Below, piece by piece: positions 43,182-52,371 of a DNA stretch of 64,000 nt (position 1 is the stretch's first letter; each line of letters begins with the position of its first letter). This DNA is from Vibrio fortis (GTDB lineage Bacteria > Pseudomonadota > Gammaproteobacteria > Enterobacterales > Vibrionaceae). The DNA lies in NCBI RefSeq assembly GCF_000695685.1, contig NZ_JFFR01000002.1, positions 310,001 through 374,000 of the forward strand. Direction: 5' to 3'. A program made the translations under genes and the position numbers. The notes under the pieces are model-generated. The model was not told where the DNA came from. It did not search any database and worked only from the letters and a program-made list of their open reading frames with translations.

Positions 43182-45587
43182 TTACTTCACCAATAAATGC
43201 TGTCTGTCTAACACATTGGTAATGTGTCTGAACCAGTGATCTGAGATTTTGGCTTTGTCTTCTGTCCATTCGATATAGCCTCGGCTTTGGAAGTAGCGCA
43301 GCGTCCCAGTCACTTCGGAGATAGTAAGTTGTGTACATTCAGAGAGCTCTTCTGGTGTCGCAATCTCCAATTGAACAATAGAGCGTAATACTGCCAACAT
43401 GGGTTTTGGCATCTTCTCAAGCTCTTCCGATTCGGGAGCATGGAACAGCCTCACCAACACTTGTTCGGTCTCTTTATTTCGATTTAACGAGAAACGGAAG
43501 AACCTCAATGCAACGGTCGGGTTTCCGTCAGAGTAGTGCCATAGGATTCGATAGAAACCTTGCTTAGCCCGTTCCTCTTCACTGATGTCTTGTTGGTCCC
43601 ACTGTTTCGGTACCACTAATCCGTCAAAGCTCACTGTGTATTCGTCTGATTGGTTGATGCGCGTATTGAGCAGTGACGCTATTTGTATTTCATTCCATTT
43701 AGGCAGAAAGGCGACCCAGTCAAATAGAAGTCTTTCTCCTCGCGCTCGATCGACAAATCGCCAACTTGCTTTCTCAATTGAGATGATTGCACGGTGATTT
43801 TTCTTGGAACGTCGAATGAGATTAGTTAAACGGATAAGCGCTGATAAACCACCAACCATAGGCTTCACTAATCTCTGTCCATTATCGACAGCAATTAAGT
43901 AGGTGGTTTGGCTGCCTCGAAGCTGACTCAGTATCTGTATTTCCGTGGCGTTTTCATCAAGCCCAATACTCACAGCAAAACGAGCCAGCAGCTCTTGATA
44001 GCCAGAGTGAGGGCAATTGAGGTAAACAGGCTCTGCATTTTTTACTTTATGCAGCATCTGTTTTAAAAAGGTCGTAGTGCCCACGCCACGCTCTCCTGAG
44101 ACAACACATAAAGCAGGAGAGTCGGTCAGTAGATATTTAGAGAGTTGTTTGATTTCGGCATCAGCATACTCAATTAATTCGCTGTCATGATTTCCTGGCA
44201 ACACATAATCAAAGGCAGCATCGCCTTTAACGCGAACTAAAGCGTGGCCATCTGCAGTGTTGTTTTTCTGCTTAGCGACCTCAATTCGAAACAAATAGGC
44301 GAGGGCTTGACTGAAAAAGGTAAAGTGCGAAAGCTTTGAGATTAATCGATGTTTAGCAATATGTACTATGACCCAAGCTGCTGCCATCGCGGTTGCAATG
44401 ATACTGATGACCCAGATCCGCTTTTTGCTGATTGCCCAATTGACCCACCAAGGACGATCAGCAATGTTCTCCACCATTTCAAACACAGTGTCGCGCCACA
44501 GCCTCAATACTGAAATGGTAATAAGAACAAACCAGAAGAAAAGCACGCTGTATATCCAGTTGTAGATGGTGCCTTTACCAAGTGTCATGGTTGAAATTTG
44601 CAAGATCACACCAGCAATAATCCCGCTCCATACATAACGACGAATGGTCGACAGTCGCAGTTCAACAATATCTTGACTAGAAGATCGGCTATTTCGGTAA
44701 GCGAACTCCAAAATGAAACTGATCGCGATAGAGCCGCCGAGAATCCACCAGGTAAATATCTCAAGAAAGACGACATGCTGAAGACTTGGAATGGTCGATA
44801 GGACTTGCAAGGATAGGGTTATCGCTATCAACCAAGCGATGGCTTTGTGAGCGCGGCTAAAATACCAAATGATGCGAACCCATAGCGGCGGAGTATTGGT
44901 TTTTTCTAGAACTGTGTTTTTATACAGTTCTATTATTCTCGTGCTATTGGTAAGCCACCACATGAGTACGCTATAAATGAAAAATATTTTGATACCAGCC
45001 CAAACGACAGGCACAGGTGAAACAAAGATATCTTCTATCAACGCGCGAAAACTGCGTAACTGAAAGTAAAACAGGTATTCGGCATTAAGCAGCGTTAACT
45101 GCCACTCTTGTTTTAGCTGCCTAACTCCTTGCGGACCAAATCCAATGAGCTTGTCACGAGTGGCACTATCAGCAAGCTCAAGTAACTTTTGCTTGCTGCT
45201 ATTGATACTGCTTAGGGTTAAATAATCAGACTTAACCTTGAACCATATGTCATCGCTCGCTTTCGATTTAACATCGGGTTCTTCATCGGATTTAAGGTTA
45301 TCGATAAACTGGGAAAGATGCAGTGCGAACTGATCGCTCTGTTTTTGTTGTTCGATAAGTACGACTCTTAATAACTGAGACGCTTTGCGTTGATCCTGAG
45401 CCGACATAAATAGCGGCTCGGGTAGAGTTTGAACCTCATTATTGATGCTCACAGCGGTTTCACTAACGCTGGGGGTGACTTCCTGTTCGTATTGCCATTG
45501 TGCAGCACTACTAAATGAAACCATTGCTACCCACAGTAACCAAATATGCCGAGCGCATATCAGTGATAATTGGCGCATAAACTTCAC
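43182..45587 (-). CDS. Large membrane protein with degenerate P-loop domain, paired with MscS
   Basis: I do not recognise a named family. This is an 801-residue protein with a signal peptide (about 1-28) and a charged periplasmic helical region (about 30-190). About six membrane segments lie between 195 and 410. A cytoplasmic STAND/AAA-like domain follows, with a P-loop VSGERGVGTTTFLKQ near 495-508, in which the Walker Lys is Thr (codon ACT), and a sensor-like IAVDNGQRL near 560. The C-terminal part (about 690-800) looks like a winged helix (EELSECTQLTISEVTGTLRYFQSRGYIEW). It is one base from mscS. Possibly it senses nucleotide or DNA and gates the channel; this is speculation. Confidence 0.8.
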   Translation of the reverse strand: MKFMRQLSLICARHIWLLWVAMVSFSSAAQWQYEQEVTPSVSETAVSINNEVQTLPEPLFMSAQDQRKASQLLRVVLIEQQKQSDQFALHLSQFIDNLKSDEEPDVKSKASDDIWFKVKSDYLTLSSINSSKQKLLELADSATRDKLIGFGPQGVRQLKQEWQLTLLNAEYLFYFQLRSFRALIEDIFVSPVPVVWAGIKIFFIYSVLMWWLTNSTRIIELYKNTVLEKTNTPPLWVRIIWYFSRAHKAIAWLIAITLSLQVLSTIPSLQHVVFLEIFTWWILGGSIAISFILEFAYRNSRSSSQDIVELRLSTIRRYVWSGIIAGVILQISTMTLGKGTIYNWIYSVLFFWFVLITISVLRLWRDTVFEMVENIADRPWWVNWAISKKRIWVISIIATAMAAAWVIVHIAKHRLISKLSHFTFFSQALAYLFRIEVAKQKNNTADGHALVRVKGDAAFDYVLPGNHDSELIEYADAEIKQLSKYLLTDSPALCVVSGERGVGTTTFLKQMLHKVKNAEPVYLNCPHSGYQELLARFAVSIGLDENATEIQILSQLRGSQTTYLIAVDNGQRLVKPMVGGLSALIRLTNLIRRSKKNHRAIISIEKASWRFVDRARGERLLFDWVAFLPKWNEIQIASLLNTRINQSDEYTVSFDGLVVPKQWDQQDISEEERAKQGFYRILWHYSDGNPTVALRFFRFSLNRNKETEQVLVRLFHAPESEELEKMPKPMLAVLRSIVQLEIATPEELSECTQLTISEVTGTLRYFQSRGYIEWTEDKAKISDHWFRHITNVLDRQHLLVK

Positions 45588-45876
45588 TTTAACTTCCTGA
45601 TTAGATTGAATTAGTGTAGTTCGTTTACCGCCATTGATCCTCTTTAATTGTCATTCCTGTCGATAACTATGCCTTTTCGGTGAAATAAACGTCACCAAAG
45701 CTGGGGTTTTCGAAAATCCCTTCTACTTTTTAATAAGCCATTAGCCTAAGCGAAAGGTTAGATATGATTTTCTCTATTTCACGTGGCTAATATGCGGAAT
45801 AAGACAAACAACGCTTGCAGTTAACCGCCTGAACGAGTAACGTTGCGGCGTTTTTCACATTAAAAAGGTAAAGGCA

Positions 45877-47469
45877 TTGATTTCCACAGCAAATATCACC
45901 CAACAATTCGGCGCGAAGCCACTTTTCGAAAATATTTCAGTGAAGTTCGGCGAAGGTAACCGTTACGGTCTAATCGGCGCGAATGGCTGTGGTAAGTCGA
46001 CGTTCATGAAAATCCTTTCAGGTGAACTAGAGCCAAGCGCAGGTAACGTAAGCTACGATCCAAACGAGCGCGTGGCTAAGCTAAACCAAGACCAATTCGC
46101 GTACGAAGAGTTCTCTGTAATCGACACGGTTATCATGGGCCATAAAGAACTATGGGCTGTGAAGCAAGAGCGTGACCGTATTTACTCGCTACCAGAAATG
46201 AGCGAAGAAGACGGCATGAAAGTGGCTGACCTAGAAGTTCAGTTCGCAGAGATGGATGGTTACATGGCAGAAGCGAAAGCGGGTGAGCTTCTTCTAGCGG
46301 TTGGTATCGAAGAATCTCTTCACTTTGGCCTAATGAGCGAGGTTGCTCCAGGTTGGAAACTTCGTGTTCTTCTAGCACAAGTTCTGTTCGCAGACCCGCA
46401 TATCATGCTTCTAGACGAACCAACGAACAACTTGGACATGGACACTATCCGCTGGTTGGAAGAGACACTAAACCAACGTAACTGCACAATGATCATCATT
46501 TCGCACGACCGTCACTTCCTAAACTCTGTATGTACTCACATGGCTGACCTTGATTACGGTGAGCTACGCGTTTACCCAGGTAACTACGATGAATACATGA
46601 CGGCAGCGACACAAGCTCGTGAGCGTCTACTGTCTGACAACGCGAAGAAGAAAGCGCAAATTGCTGAACTTCAAACGTTCGTATCTCGTTTCTCTGCTAA
46701 CGCATCTAAAGCTAAGCAAGCAACGTCTCGTGCTAAACAGATCGATAAGATTCAGCTAGAAGAAGTTAAAGCATCTAGCCGTCAAAACCCGTTCATCCGT
46801 TTCGAACAGTCTAAAGAGCTATTCCGTAACGCGCTTGTGGTTGAAAACCTATCTCAAGGTTTTGAAGAAGACCTATACAACAAGTTCGACGCGATCTTCG
46901 AGGTGGGCGAGCGTGTTGCAATCATTGGTGAGAACGGTGTTGGTAAAACAACCCTACTAAACACACTTGCTGGTGTACTAGAAGCGCGTACAGGTGAATA
47001 CAAGTGGTCTGAGAACGCGAACATCGGTTACTACGCTCAAGACCATGCTCATGACTTTGAAGAAGACATGAACCTATTCGATTGGATGAGCCAATGGCGT
47101 CAAGAAGGCGAAGATGAGCAAGTCGTACGTAGCTTCTTAGGTCGTATGCTATTTGGCCAAGACGACATTAAGAAGTCAGTTAAGGTTATCTCTGGTGGTG
47201 AACAAGGTCGTATGCTTCTTGGTAAGATCATGATGCATAAGCCAAACATCCTGCTAATGGATGAACCAACGAACCACATGGATATGGAATCTATCGAAGC
47301 ACTTAACCTTGCGCTTGAGAACTACAAAGGCACACTGTTCTTCGTTTCTCACGACCGTGTATTCGTAGACTCACTAGCAACACGTATCCTAGAGATCAAA
47401 GATGGTCAGATCCATGACTTCCGTGGTACTTACGCTGAGTTCCTAAAAGCGCGTGGCATCGACGGTTAA
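45877..47469 (+). CDS. ybiT: ABC-F family ATPase YbiT
   Basis: This is a 530-residue protein with two soluble ABC domains joined by a linker (about 240-310, [20 protein letters not shown] region) and no membrane segments. Walker A motifs are GANGCGKS and GENGVGKT; Walker B motifs are [12 protein letters not shown] and [12 protein letters not shown]. Length and sequence match E. coli YbiT, a ribosome-associated translation factor of the EttA group. The start is TTG at 45877 with AAGG 8-9 nt upstream, aligning with the YbiT N-terminus. Codon usage is highly biased, suggesting strong expression. Confidence 0.93.
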   Translation: MISTANITQQFGAKPLFENISVKFGEGNRYGLIGANGCGKSTFMKILSGELEPSAGNVSYDPNERVAKLNQDQFAYEEFSVIDTVIMGHKELWAVKQERDRIYSLPEMSEEDGMKVADLEVQFAEMDGYMAEAKAGELLLAVGIEESLHFGLMSEVAPGWKLRVLLAQVLFADPHIMLLDEPTNNLDMDTIRWLEETLNQRNCTMIIISHDRHFLNSVCTHMADLDYGELRVYPGNYDEYMTAATQARERLLSDNAKKKAQIAELQTFVSRFSANASKAKQATSRAKQIDKIQLEEVKASSRQNPFIRFEQSKELFRNALVVENLSQGFEEDLYNKFDAIFEVGERVAIIGENGVGKTTLLNTLAGVLEARTGEYKWSENANIGYYAQDHAHDFEEDMNLFDWMSQWRQEGEDEQVVRSFLGRMLFGQDDIKKSVKVISGGEQGRMLLGKIMMHKPNILLMDEPTNHMDMESIEALNLALENYKGTLFFVSHDRVFVDSLATRILEIKDGQIHDFRGTYAEFLKARGIDG

Positions 47470-47514
47470 TTGAACCTCTGACGCTACCTGAACGATATTA
47501 GACTTATTAAAAAC

Positions 47515-47545
47515 GCGCCTTTATCACTGCGATAAAGGCGCTTTT
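47515..47545 (+). terminator. Terminator after ybiT
   Basis: GCGCCTTTATC, 5-nt loop, GATAAAGGCGC, then TTTTGTTTG. It lies between convergent genes. Confidence 0.88.
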
Positions 47546-47575
47546 GTTTGTGCTGATTTATTCGTTACAACAACA

Positions 47576-49465
47576 CTAATATTTAAACTGGGCGACGATC
47601 TTATCCAGTTTAACGCTCACATTAGACACCTGTTCACTACAGCGCACAGAGCCTGACACCACTTCATATGTATCGACGGATAAATGAGCGATATCAGTGA
47701 TGTTTCGGTCAATCTCTGCTGAAACAACAGATTGCTCCTCCGACGCAGTCGCAATTTGGCTATTCAAGTCAAACATTTCACCAACTTGAAGATGAATACC
47801 TTCAATCGCATTGACCACGCCCTTAGTTTGGCGTTTAACATGTTCAGTTTGATCCAAGCTTTCTGACATCTTAGCAACGGTTTTTTCAATCCCGCTGGTT
47901 AACCCTTGAATTGTGGTTTCAATTTGATGGGTAGAGTTGTTGGTCATTAGTGAAAGTTCTCTCACTTCCGACGCCACCACAGCAAAACCTCGGCCATGTT
48001 CCCCAGCTCGTGCTGCTTCAATCGCGGCATTGAGGGCGAGTAGGTTAGTCTGTTCTGCGATACCTTGAATCGTCGTAACCACTTGGTTGATCTCTCGACT
48101 CTGCTCTTCCAGATGGTCTATCAAGGTCTGAGATTCTTCGATGTTGGTAACCAGCACTTGAATACTTTCATCGGTTGCGTGCGTCTCTTGCAGTGCATGA
48201 TGAGCATTGCCCTTGATTTTCTCAGCGCTCAGTGCAGCGTTTTCAATATTAGCGGCCACTTCATTACTGGTCATCACAAGTTCATTGACTGCCGTGGCTA
48301 CCGATTCAGATTGCTGCTTTTGCTTCTCGGCATTACTCATGCTTTTTTGCGCAGCTTGCTCTGAACTACAGGAACTGTCAGTAAGCACGGTCATGACTCC
48401 TGAAAGATCTTTGATGTTAGCGTGTAACTTACTAATGAACGCATCAAAGGAGTGGGAGAGCTGTGCAAGTTCATCGTTACCTTTGGCATTCATACGCACC
48501 GTTAAGTCGCCATCACCATTGGCAATAGACTCCATCATTTGGTTGATGGCTTTGATACGAGTTAAAACACTTTTACCGATTAGTGCTAATAACGCCGACA
48601 ACAGAATAACGATGGCAAAGCCAAACAGATGCAGGGTATTTTTGGTGTCAGAACTGGCCTGGCTTATTGCCGTGTTAATTTCCAGCTGGACGCCATTGAT
48701 TGCTTGTTCAGCTTGATGAACGGTTCGGCGAAGTTCTCCTTTCAGCCCCAGCTCCTCGGTCAGCCCAAGGCGCGTATTCGCCACGAGCAGCTTTTCGACG
48801 GCATCTCGGTAGTTCAAATACGCCTGTTTTGTCGTATCTGTATTCTGTGCATAGGGAGTAAACACGTCTAATGCACCATCAAAGGCGAGACTGGTTTGGT
48901 CATTAGTGTGGGCGAGATAATGAAAGTCTTTCTCTACTAACTCAAGCAATGCGAGTTCCAGTGTGAGATTCGCTTCTTTCTCTACCGCATGTTTCAATTC
49001 ATTTCGCCTTTTGTCTAAAACTGCAATCAAGCCAACAGAAGGGTTAGGGTTTTCAATCGCGTTGACTTGTTGAACAATCTGACGAAATTGGTATTCGTAG
49101 CTCTCGATTGCTTGGCTGATTTTGGAGGTGTTGTCAGAAAGGTTTAATTCGTGGGAAATAAGCGTTTGATTCAAATCTAATAGTCTTTGATCCAGTGTTA
49201 CGGCGGTAGTATCAAAGCGCTCTGCGTATTTCTGTTCTTTCCTTGCTAGAAAGTCTTTCTCGTGCCTTCTGAGCATAAGTAGGTCAACTGAGCTTCTTAG
49301 GTTCTCATTGGCGGCATGCTCAAGTGACTCCAGCCGGTCAAGGCTCATCTGTTCATATACGGCATAAACAAACACGGATACAAATAGCGTGATGTTGATA
49401 AGAATAAATTTACTTCGTATAGACAATGACAGCGAAGAACGCTGCTTTTCGGTTGACCTATCCAT
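47576..49465 (-). CDS. Methyl-accepting chemotaxis protein with helical bimodular (HBM) sensor
   Basis: This is a 629-residue receptor with TM1 (about 18-38), a long helical periplasmic domain (about 40-275) and TM2 (about 280-300). HAMP and the signalling hairpin with tip [31 protein letters not shown] follow (two parts, near 475-505). The periplasmic start [22 protein letters not shown] is characteristic of HBM sensors such as McpS, which bind organic acids. ATG 49465 with AAGGAG 6 nt upstream is chosen over a TTG two codons earlier. It sits between ybiT and fdhD. Confidence 0.9.
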   Translation of the reverse strand: MDRSTEKQRSSLSLSIRSKFILINITLFVSVFVYAVYEQMSLDRLESLEHAANENLRSSVDLLMLRRHEKDFLARKEQKYAERFDTTAVTLDQRLLDLNQTLISHELNLSDNTSKISQAIESYEYQFRQIVQQVNAIENPNPSVGLIAVLDKRRNELKHAVEKEANLTLELALLELVEKDFHYLAHTNDQTSLAFDGALDVFTPYAQNTDTTKQAYLNYRDAVEKLLVANTRLGLTEELGLKGELRRTVHQAEQAINGVQLEINTAISQASSDTKNTLHLFGFAIVILLSALLALIGKSVLTRIKAINQMMESIANGDGDLTVRMNAKGNDELAQLSHSFDAFISKLHANIKDLSGVMTVLTDSSCSSEQAAQKSMSNAEKQKQQSESVATAVNELVMTSNEVAANIENAALSAEKIKGNAHHALQETHATDESIQVLVTNIEESQTLIDHLEEQSREINQVVTTIQGIAEQTNLLALNAAIEAARAGEHGRGFAVVASEVRELSLMTNNSTHQIETTIQGLTSGIEKTVAKMSESLDQTEHVKRQTKGVVNAIEGIHLQVGEMFDLNSQIATASEEQSVVSAEIDRNITDIAHLSVDTYEVVSGSVRCSEQVSNVSVKLDKIVAQFKY

Positions 49466-49771
49466 AGGCAACTCCTTTTAGCCGATGACGTTTTATATCT
49501 ATCTTTCATTTATTTGAGTGATGTATTTATAAAAGATAGATATGTAACTAATAGCTTATTAAGGGAGTAACGCAAGGAATTGGACCAGTTTGGTAAAAAT
49601 TTTATCCAAACAAGCTTAAAGAAGGCATATTAACAAGCTCTAATATGGTATATGCCCTCAACAACACATTGATACTGAATACTTCTTATTAGTGTTCACG
49701 GTAATTGAGGGCATCGAATTACACCTAATTAGGCTTCGTTAGAAAAGACGTAATGGTGCTTTTTAAATACT

Positions 49772-50611
49772 TTATTCGCCGTCTTGGTTGCCTTTAACAT
49801 CAAAGATAATCTTATCGGCACCTGTAAAGACTTGGAAGCGTAAACCTTTAGCACGAGCAATCGTAGTGATGCCAAACTTCTGAGCTAAGTCTAAGCCCAT
49901 TTGCGTAACACCTGAACGAGAGAGCAACACTGGAATGCCCATTTGAGCTACCTTAATCACCATTTCAGACGTCAAACGGCCAGTGGTATAGAAGATTTTG
50001 TCTGAGCCATCTTCCTGATTCAGCCACATTTCACCTGCCAGCGTATCTACTGCGTTGTGACGACCGACATCTTCAACGAAAGAGAGTACTTGATCGTCTT
50101 TGCACACGGCACAGCCATGGACAGCACCTGCTTTTTTATAGGTGTCGTTATAGTGAGTTAACGCTTCAAGAGCCGTGTAGATTTCTGATTGCTTAAGCTT
50201 GGTTTGAGGCACTTGGTAATTTTCCAGCTGCTTCATTACGTTGCCGTACATAGTGCCTTGACCACAACCTGAGGTTACGGTTTTCTTTTTAAGCGCACTT
50301 TCTAACTGGCTTGTATCTTCTTTCGTTACAACCGCCGCTGAACTGGTTTCCCAATCAATGATGATTGATTCAATCGCTTCAGGGTCTGAAAGGAAGCTTT
50401 GGTTCTTCAAATAACCTAAGACTAATGATTCAGGACGTGAGCCCAAAGTCATCAGGGTCACGATCTCTTTCCAGTTAAGCATAACGGTTAGAGGACGTTC
50501 GCAAGCAATCTGTTTTGTTAGCTTTTCGCCATACTCGTCGAACACTTCCACTTCAATGGTTTGTAGAGGGTTTTCACTGGTTTTAATAATGTTTGGTTTA
50601 ACCACTTTCAT
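49772..50611 (-). CDS. fdhD: Formate dehydrogenase accessory sulfurtransferase FdhD
   Basis: This is a 279-residue FdhD. E. coli FdhD carries sulfur from IscS to the molybdenum cofactor of formate dehydrogenase, using a CxxC loop. Here the loop reads TSGCGQGTMYG: Cys116 is kept and the second Cys position is Gly119. A second HGCAVC motif (about 165-170) and FVEDVGRHNAVDTLAGEM are typical. It is divergent from DUF3305 and has a sigma-54 promoter of its own, so it belongs to the fdh regulon. Confidence 0.93.
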   Translation of the reverse strand: MKVVKPNIIKTSENPLQTIEVEVFDEYGEKLTKQIACERPLTVMLNWKEIVTLMTLGSRPESLVLGYLKNQSFLSDPEAIESIIIDWETSSAAVVTKEDTSQLESALKKKTVTSGCGQGTMYGNVMKQLENYQVPQTKLKQSEIYTALEALTHYNDTYKKAGAVHGCAVCKDDQVLSFVEDVGRHNAVDTLAGEMWLNQEDGSDKIFYTTGRLTSEMVIKVAQMGIPVLLSRSGVTQMGLDLAQKFGITTIARAKGLRFQVFTGADKIIFDVKGNQDGE

Positions 50612-50712
50612 ATCCTAGTTGTGTATACGCTCATCACGCGTTTTGACGTTGACGGTTTAGGCGCTATTTTGAAGCTCGCAGAGGGCGTCGGCTTCTTTGT
50701 CTTAATGCTTAA

Positions 50713-50728
50713 AGCAATTCTTATTCCA
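50713..50728 (-). promoter_or_regulatory. Sigma-54 promoter of fdhD
   Basis: Read on the minus strand: TGGAATAAGAATTGCT. Spacing is exact and the -12 box perfect; -24 is TGGAAT rather than TGGCAC. It gives a leader of about 90 nt to fdhD. Confidence 0.65.
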
Positions 50729-50833
50729 AAGCGCTCTTTATCTCAAATTATTCGGATGATTACCTTTACTTAGCGCAAAAACTGTCACATCGGTCTAACC
50801 TGAACAGAGACTTCGCCTATTTTGGTAGCGCTA

Positions 50834-50849
50834 TGGCGTGGTTATTGCT
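50834..50849 (+). promoter_or_regulatory. Sigma-54 promoter of DUF3305-DUF3306
   Basis: TGGCGTGGTTATTGCT, with GG and GC 10 nt apart. Start of transcription is expected near 50860, 78 nt before the ATG. The regulon dyad lies downstream of this promoter, which is unusual. Confidence 0.7.
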
Positions 50850-50886
50850 TAGTTGTAGTAAACCAAAGATTTTGTGATGTCGTAAA

Positions 50887-50903
50887 TAGAACAAAATGTC
50901 CTA
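50887..50903. promoter_or_regulatory. Formate/tungstate regulon dyad, copy 3
   Basis: TAGAACAAAATGTCCTA, centre 50895. It lies about 168 bp upstream of the fdhD -24 element and about 35 bp past the expected DUF3305 start site. Confidence 0.6.
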
Positions 50904-50937
50904 TTGGTAGCGGCTTCAAATAACAACTGGATGAGAT

Positions 50938-51399
50938 ATGTCGGAAACTAAAGAACTAGAACAACAATATGAGAAAACCGAGACATCTTGGTCGATAGGC
51001 GTTCATCGCATCGAGAAAGAGATCAAAACGGGCATGTGGACGACCACACAATGGGAACTTGCAGGGTTTGAACTATCCCCAAACAGCGAGTCGAAAGATG
51101 TGTGTCTACTGCAACTGCATAAAGATGAACGTACAGACTATCGATTCAACCTTAGTTCACAACAACCCAAGCTTTTCTTGGTAATGGATAACGTCGATTC
51201 AGGCGTACCTATTATCCAACTGCTGACAGCCTCTCAAACTGTCGCAGGTCAGTATATGGATGGAGACAATCAGGTTCTTTCGTTTGATATGCCTTTACCT
51301 GTTCAAGCTTGGATGGAGGCCTTCATTGGTCGACATGGCGAACTGTTAGAAAAACGTCGTAAGAAACGTAAAGGAGCAGGGCGCGCAAATGGCAACTAG
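50938..51399 (+). CDS. DUF3305 formate dehydrogenase-associated protein
   Basis: This is a 153-residue soluble protein beginning with a Glu/Lys-rich helix, then WSIGVHRIEKEIKTGMWTTTQWELAGFE, as in DUF3305 proteins encoded beside formate dehydrogenases in Vibrio, Shewanella and others. The C-terminus is very basic (KRRKKRKGAGR). No biochemical function is established. It overlaps the DUF3306 gene by 11 bp. Confidence 0.85.
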   Translation: MSETKELEQQYEKTETSWSIGVHRIEKEIKTGMWTTTQWELAGFELSPNSESKDVCLLQLHKDERTDYRFNLSSQQPKLFLVMDNVDSGVPIIQLLTASQTVAGQYMDGDNQVLSFDMPLPVQAWMEAFIGRHGELLEKRRKKRKGAGRANGN

Positions 51400-52054
51400 T
51401 TTCTTTAGTCGTTGGTCACAGCGTAAGTTAGAAGGAGACAAGGCCACAGACGTTGAGACAGAAGAATCAGTTAACGTTGCTACTGATGCTCAACCTTCTG
51501 AATTCACTAGCGTTAACGACCTAGATCCTTCGGTTCATCCAGAACAAACAACCGCAGATGTTTCTAGTGAAAGTCTTGATGATTCAATAGAAAACGCTGA
51601 AGATGAGTCTCCTTCTGTTGCTCAGCTGCTGGTATCTGAGGCATCCGAGAGCGTGAAAAAGGCTGCTCTGAGAAAGCTATTCTTATCAGAAGAGTTCAAC
51701 GTTCGTGATGGCTTAGATGACTATGATGATGACTACAGCAATCTCAAGTCTCTTACTGAAGGCGTTGCTGATACGCTGCGAGATTGGGTAAAAGATACCG
51801 TCGAGGATAGTGAGCCTGTCACTACTAAAGCTCAAGATGAGTCAACTTCGACCAGTGATACCTTAGAACAAGAGGTAGCTGAAACAGAGCAAGAAGAAGC
51901 CCCACAAGAAGCGGGCGATGTTTCTGAAAACGAACCTAAAGATGCCCTCAATTCAGATACTGAGAAGGTTGAAAAGTCTCCCAAACAACAACAACTGTAT
52001 AAATACACAGTCACCAATAAAATCGGTACTTCATCTGAAAGTATGACTCTGTAA
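51389..52054 (+). CDS. DUF3306 formate dehydrogenase-associated protein
   Basis: This is a 221-residue, strongly acidic and low-complexity protein. The only well-formed parts are the N-terminal FFSRWSQRKLEG and a central AALRKLFLSEEFNVRDGLDDYDDDY, both hallmarks of DUF3306. Long Glu/Ser/Thr-rich stretches are probably disordered. It is always paired with DUF3305; the basic tail of the latter and this acidic protein might interact. Function is unknown. Confidence 0.85.
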   Translation: MATSFFSRWSQRKLEGDKATDVETEESVNVATDAQPSEFTSVNDLDPSVHPEQTTADVSSESLDDSIENAEDESPSVAQLLVSEASESVKKAALRKLFLSEEFNVRDGLDDYDDDYSNLKSLTEGVADTLRDWVKDTVEDSEPVTTKAQDESTSTSDTLEQEVAETEQEEAPQEAGDVSENEPKDALNSDTEKVEKSPKQQQLYKYTVTNKIGTSSESMTL

Positions 52055-52055
52055 C

Positions 52056-52072
52056 TGAGACAAAATATACCA
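52056..52072. promoter_or_regulatory. Formate/tungstate regulon dyad, copy 4 (weak right half)
   Basis: TGAGACAAAATATACCA, centre 52064, about 140 bp upstream of the fdh -24 element. Confidence 0.4.
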
Positions 52073-52111
52073 CACAAAGAATAGGTACATTTTGACTAAA
52101 CACTCAATGAA

Positions 52112-52145
52112 CCGACTGAGACAAATTGTCCCAGTCGGTTTTTTT
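52112..52145 (+). terminator. Terminator of DUF3305-DUF3306 that contains regulon dyad copy 5
   Basis: The stem starts CCGACTG and closes CAGTCGG, followed by seven T. Its core is TGAGACAAATTGTCCCA (52117-52133), matching the dyad shared with tupA and fdhD, about 79 bp upstream of the fdh -24 element. One sequence seems to serve as terminator and enhancer. Confidence 0.8.
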
Positions 52146-52202
52146 GTCCTTATTAAATAGCAATAAATAACATAAACCATTGAAATATAATTAAAATAAA
52201 GT

Positions 52203-52218
52203 TGGCATATACATTGCT
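52203..52218 (+). promoter_or_regulatory. Sigma-54 promoter of the formate dehydrogenase operon
   Basis: TGGCATATACATTGCT, GG and GC 10 nt apart, strong match. Transcription should start near 52230. Confidence 0.85.
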
Positions 52219-52371
52219 ATGAACAAGCATAATCAACAGGTTAGTAGATTGTTTCATTATCAATGATGAAATACGACACATCATTAATTGAGCAATTAAT
52301 CAGCATTCTATACGAGGCTGACTACAATCAAGGTTGAGCAGATTATCCATGACGCTATATGGAACTGAGCA

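Larger units (their letters stand above)
50612..50937. other. 326-bp divergent control region of fdhD and DUF3305
   Basis: No gene is seen. It contains back-to-back sigma-54 promoters (50713-50728 minus, 50834-50849 plus) and one regulon dyad (50887-50903). Confidence 0.7.
52055..52371. other. 317-bp control region of the fdh operon
   Basis: No gene. It holds two regulon dyads (52056-52072 and 52117-52133), the second inside a terminator hairpin, and a sigma-54 promoter at 52203-52218. A leader of about 140 nt precedes the first ATG. Confidence 0.7.
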
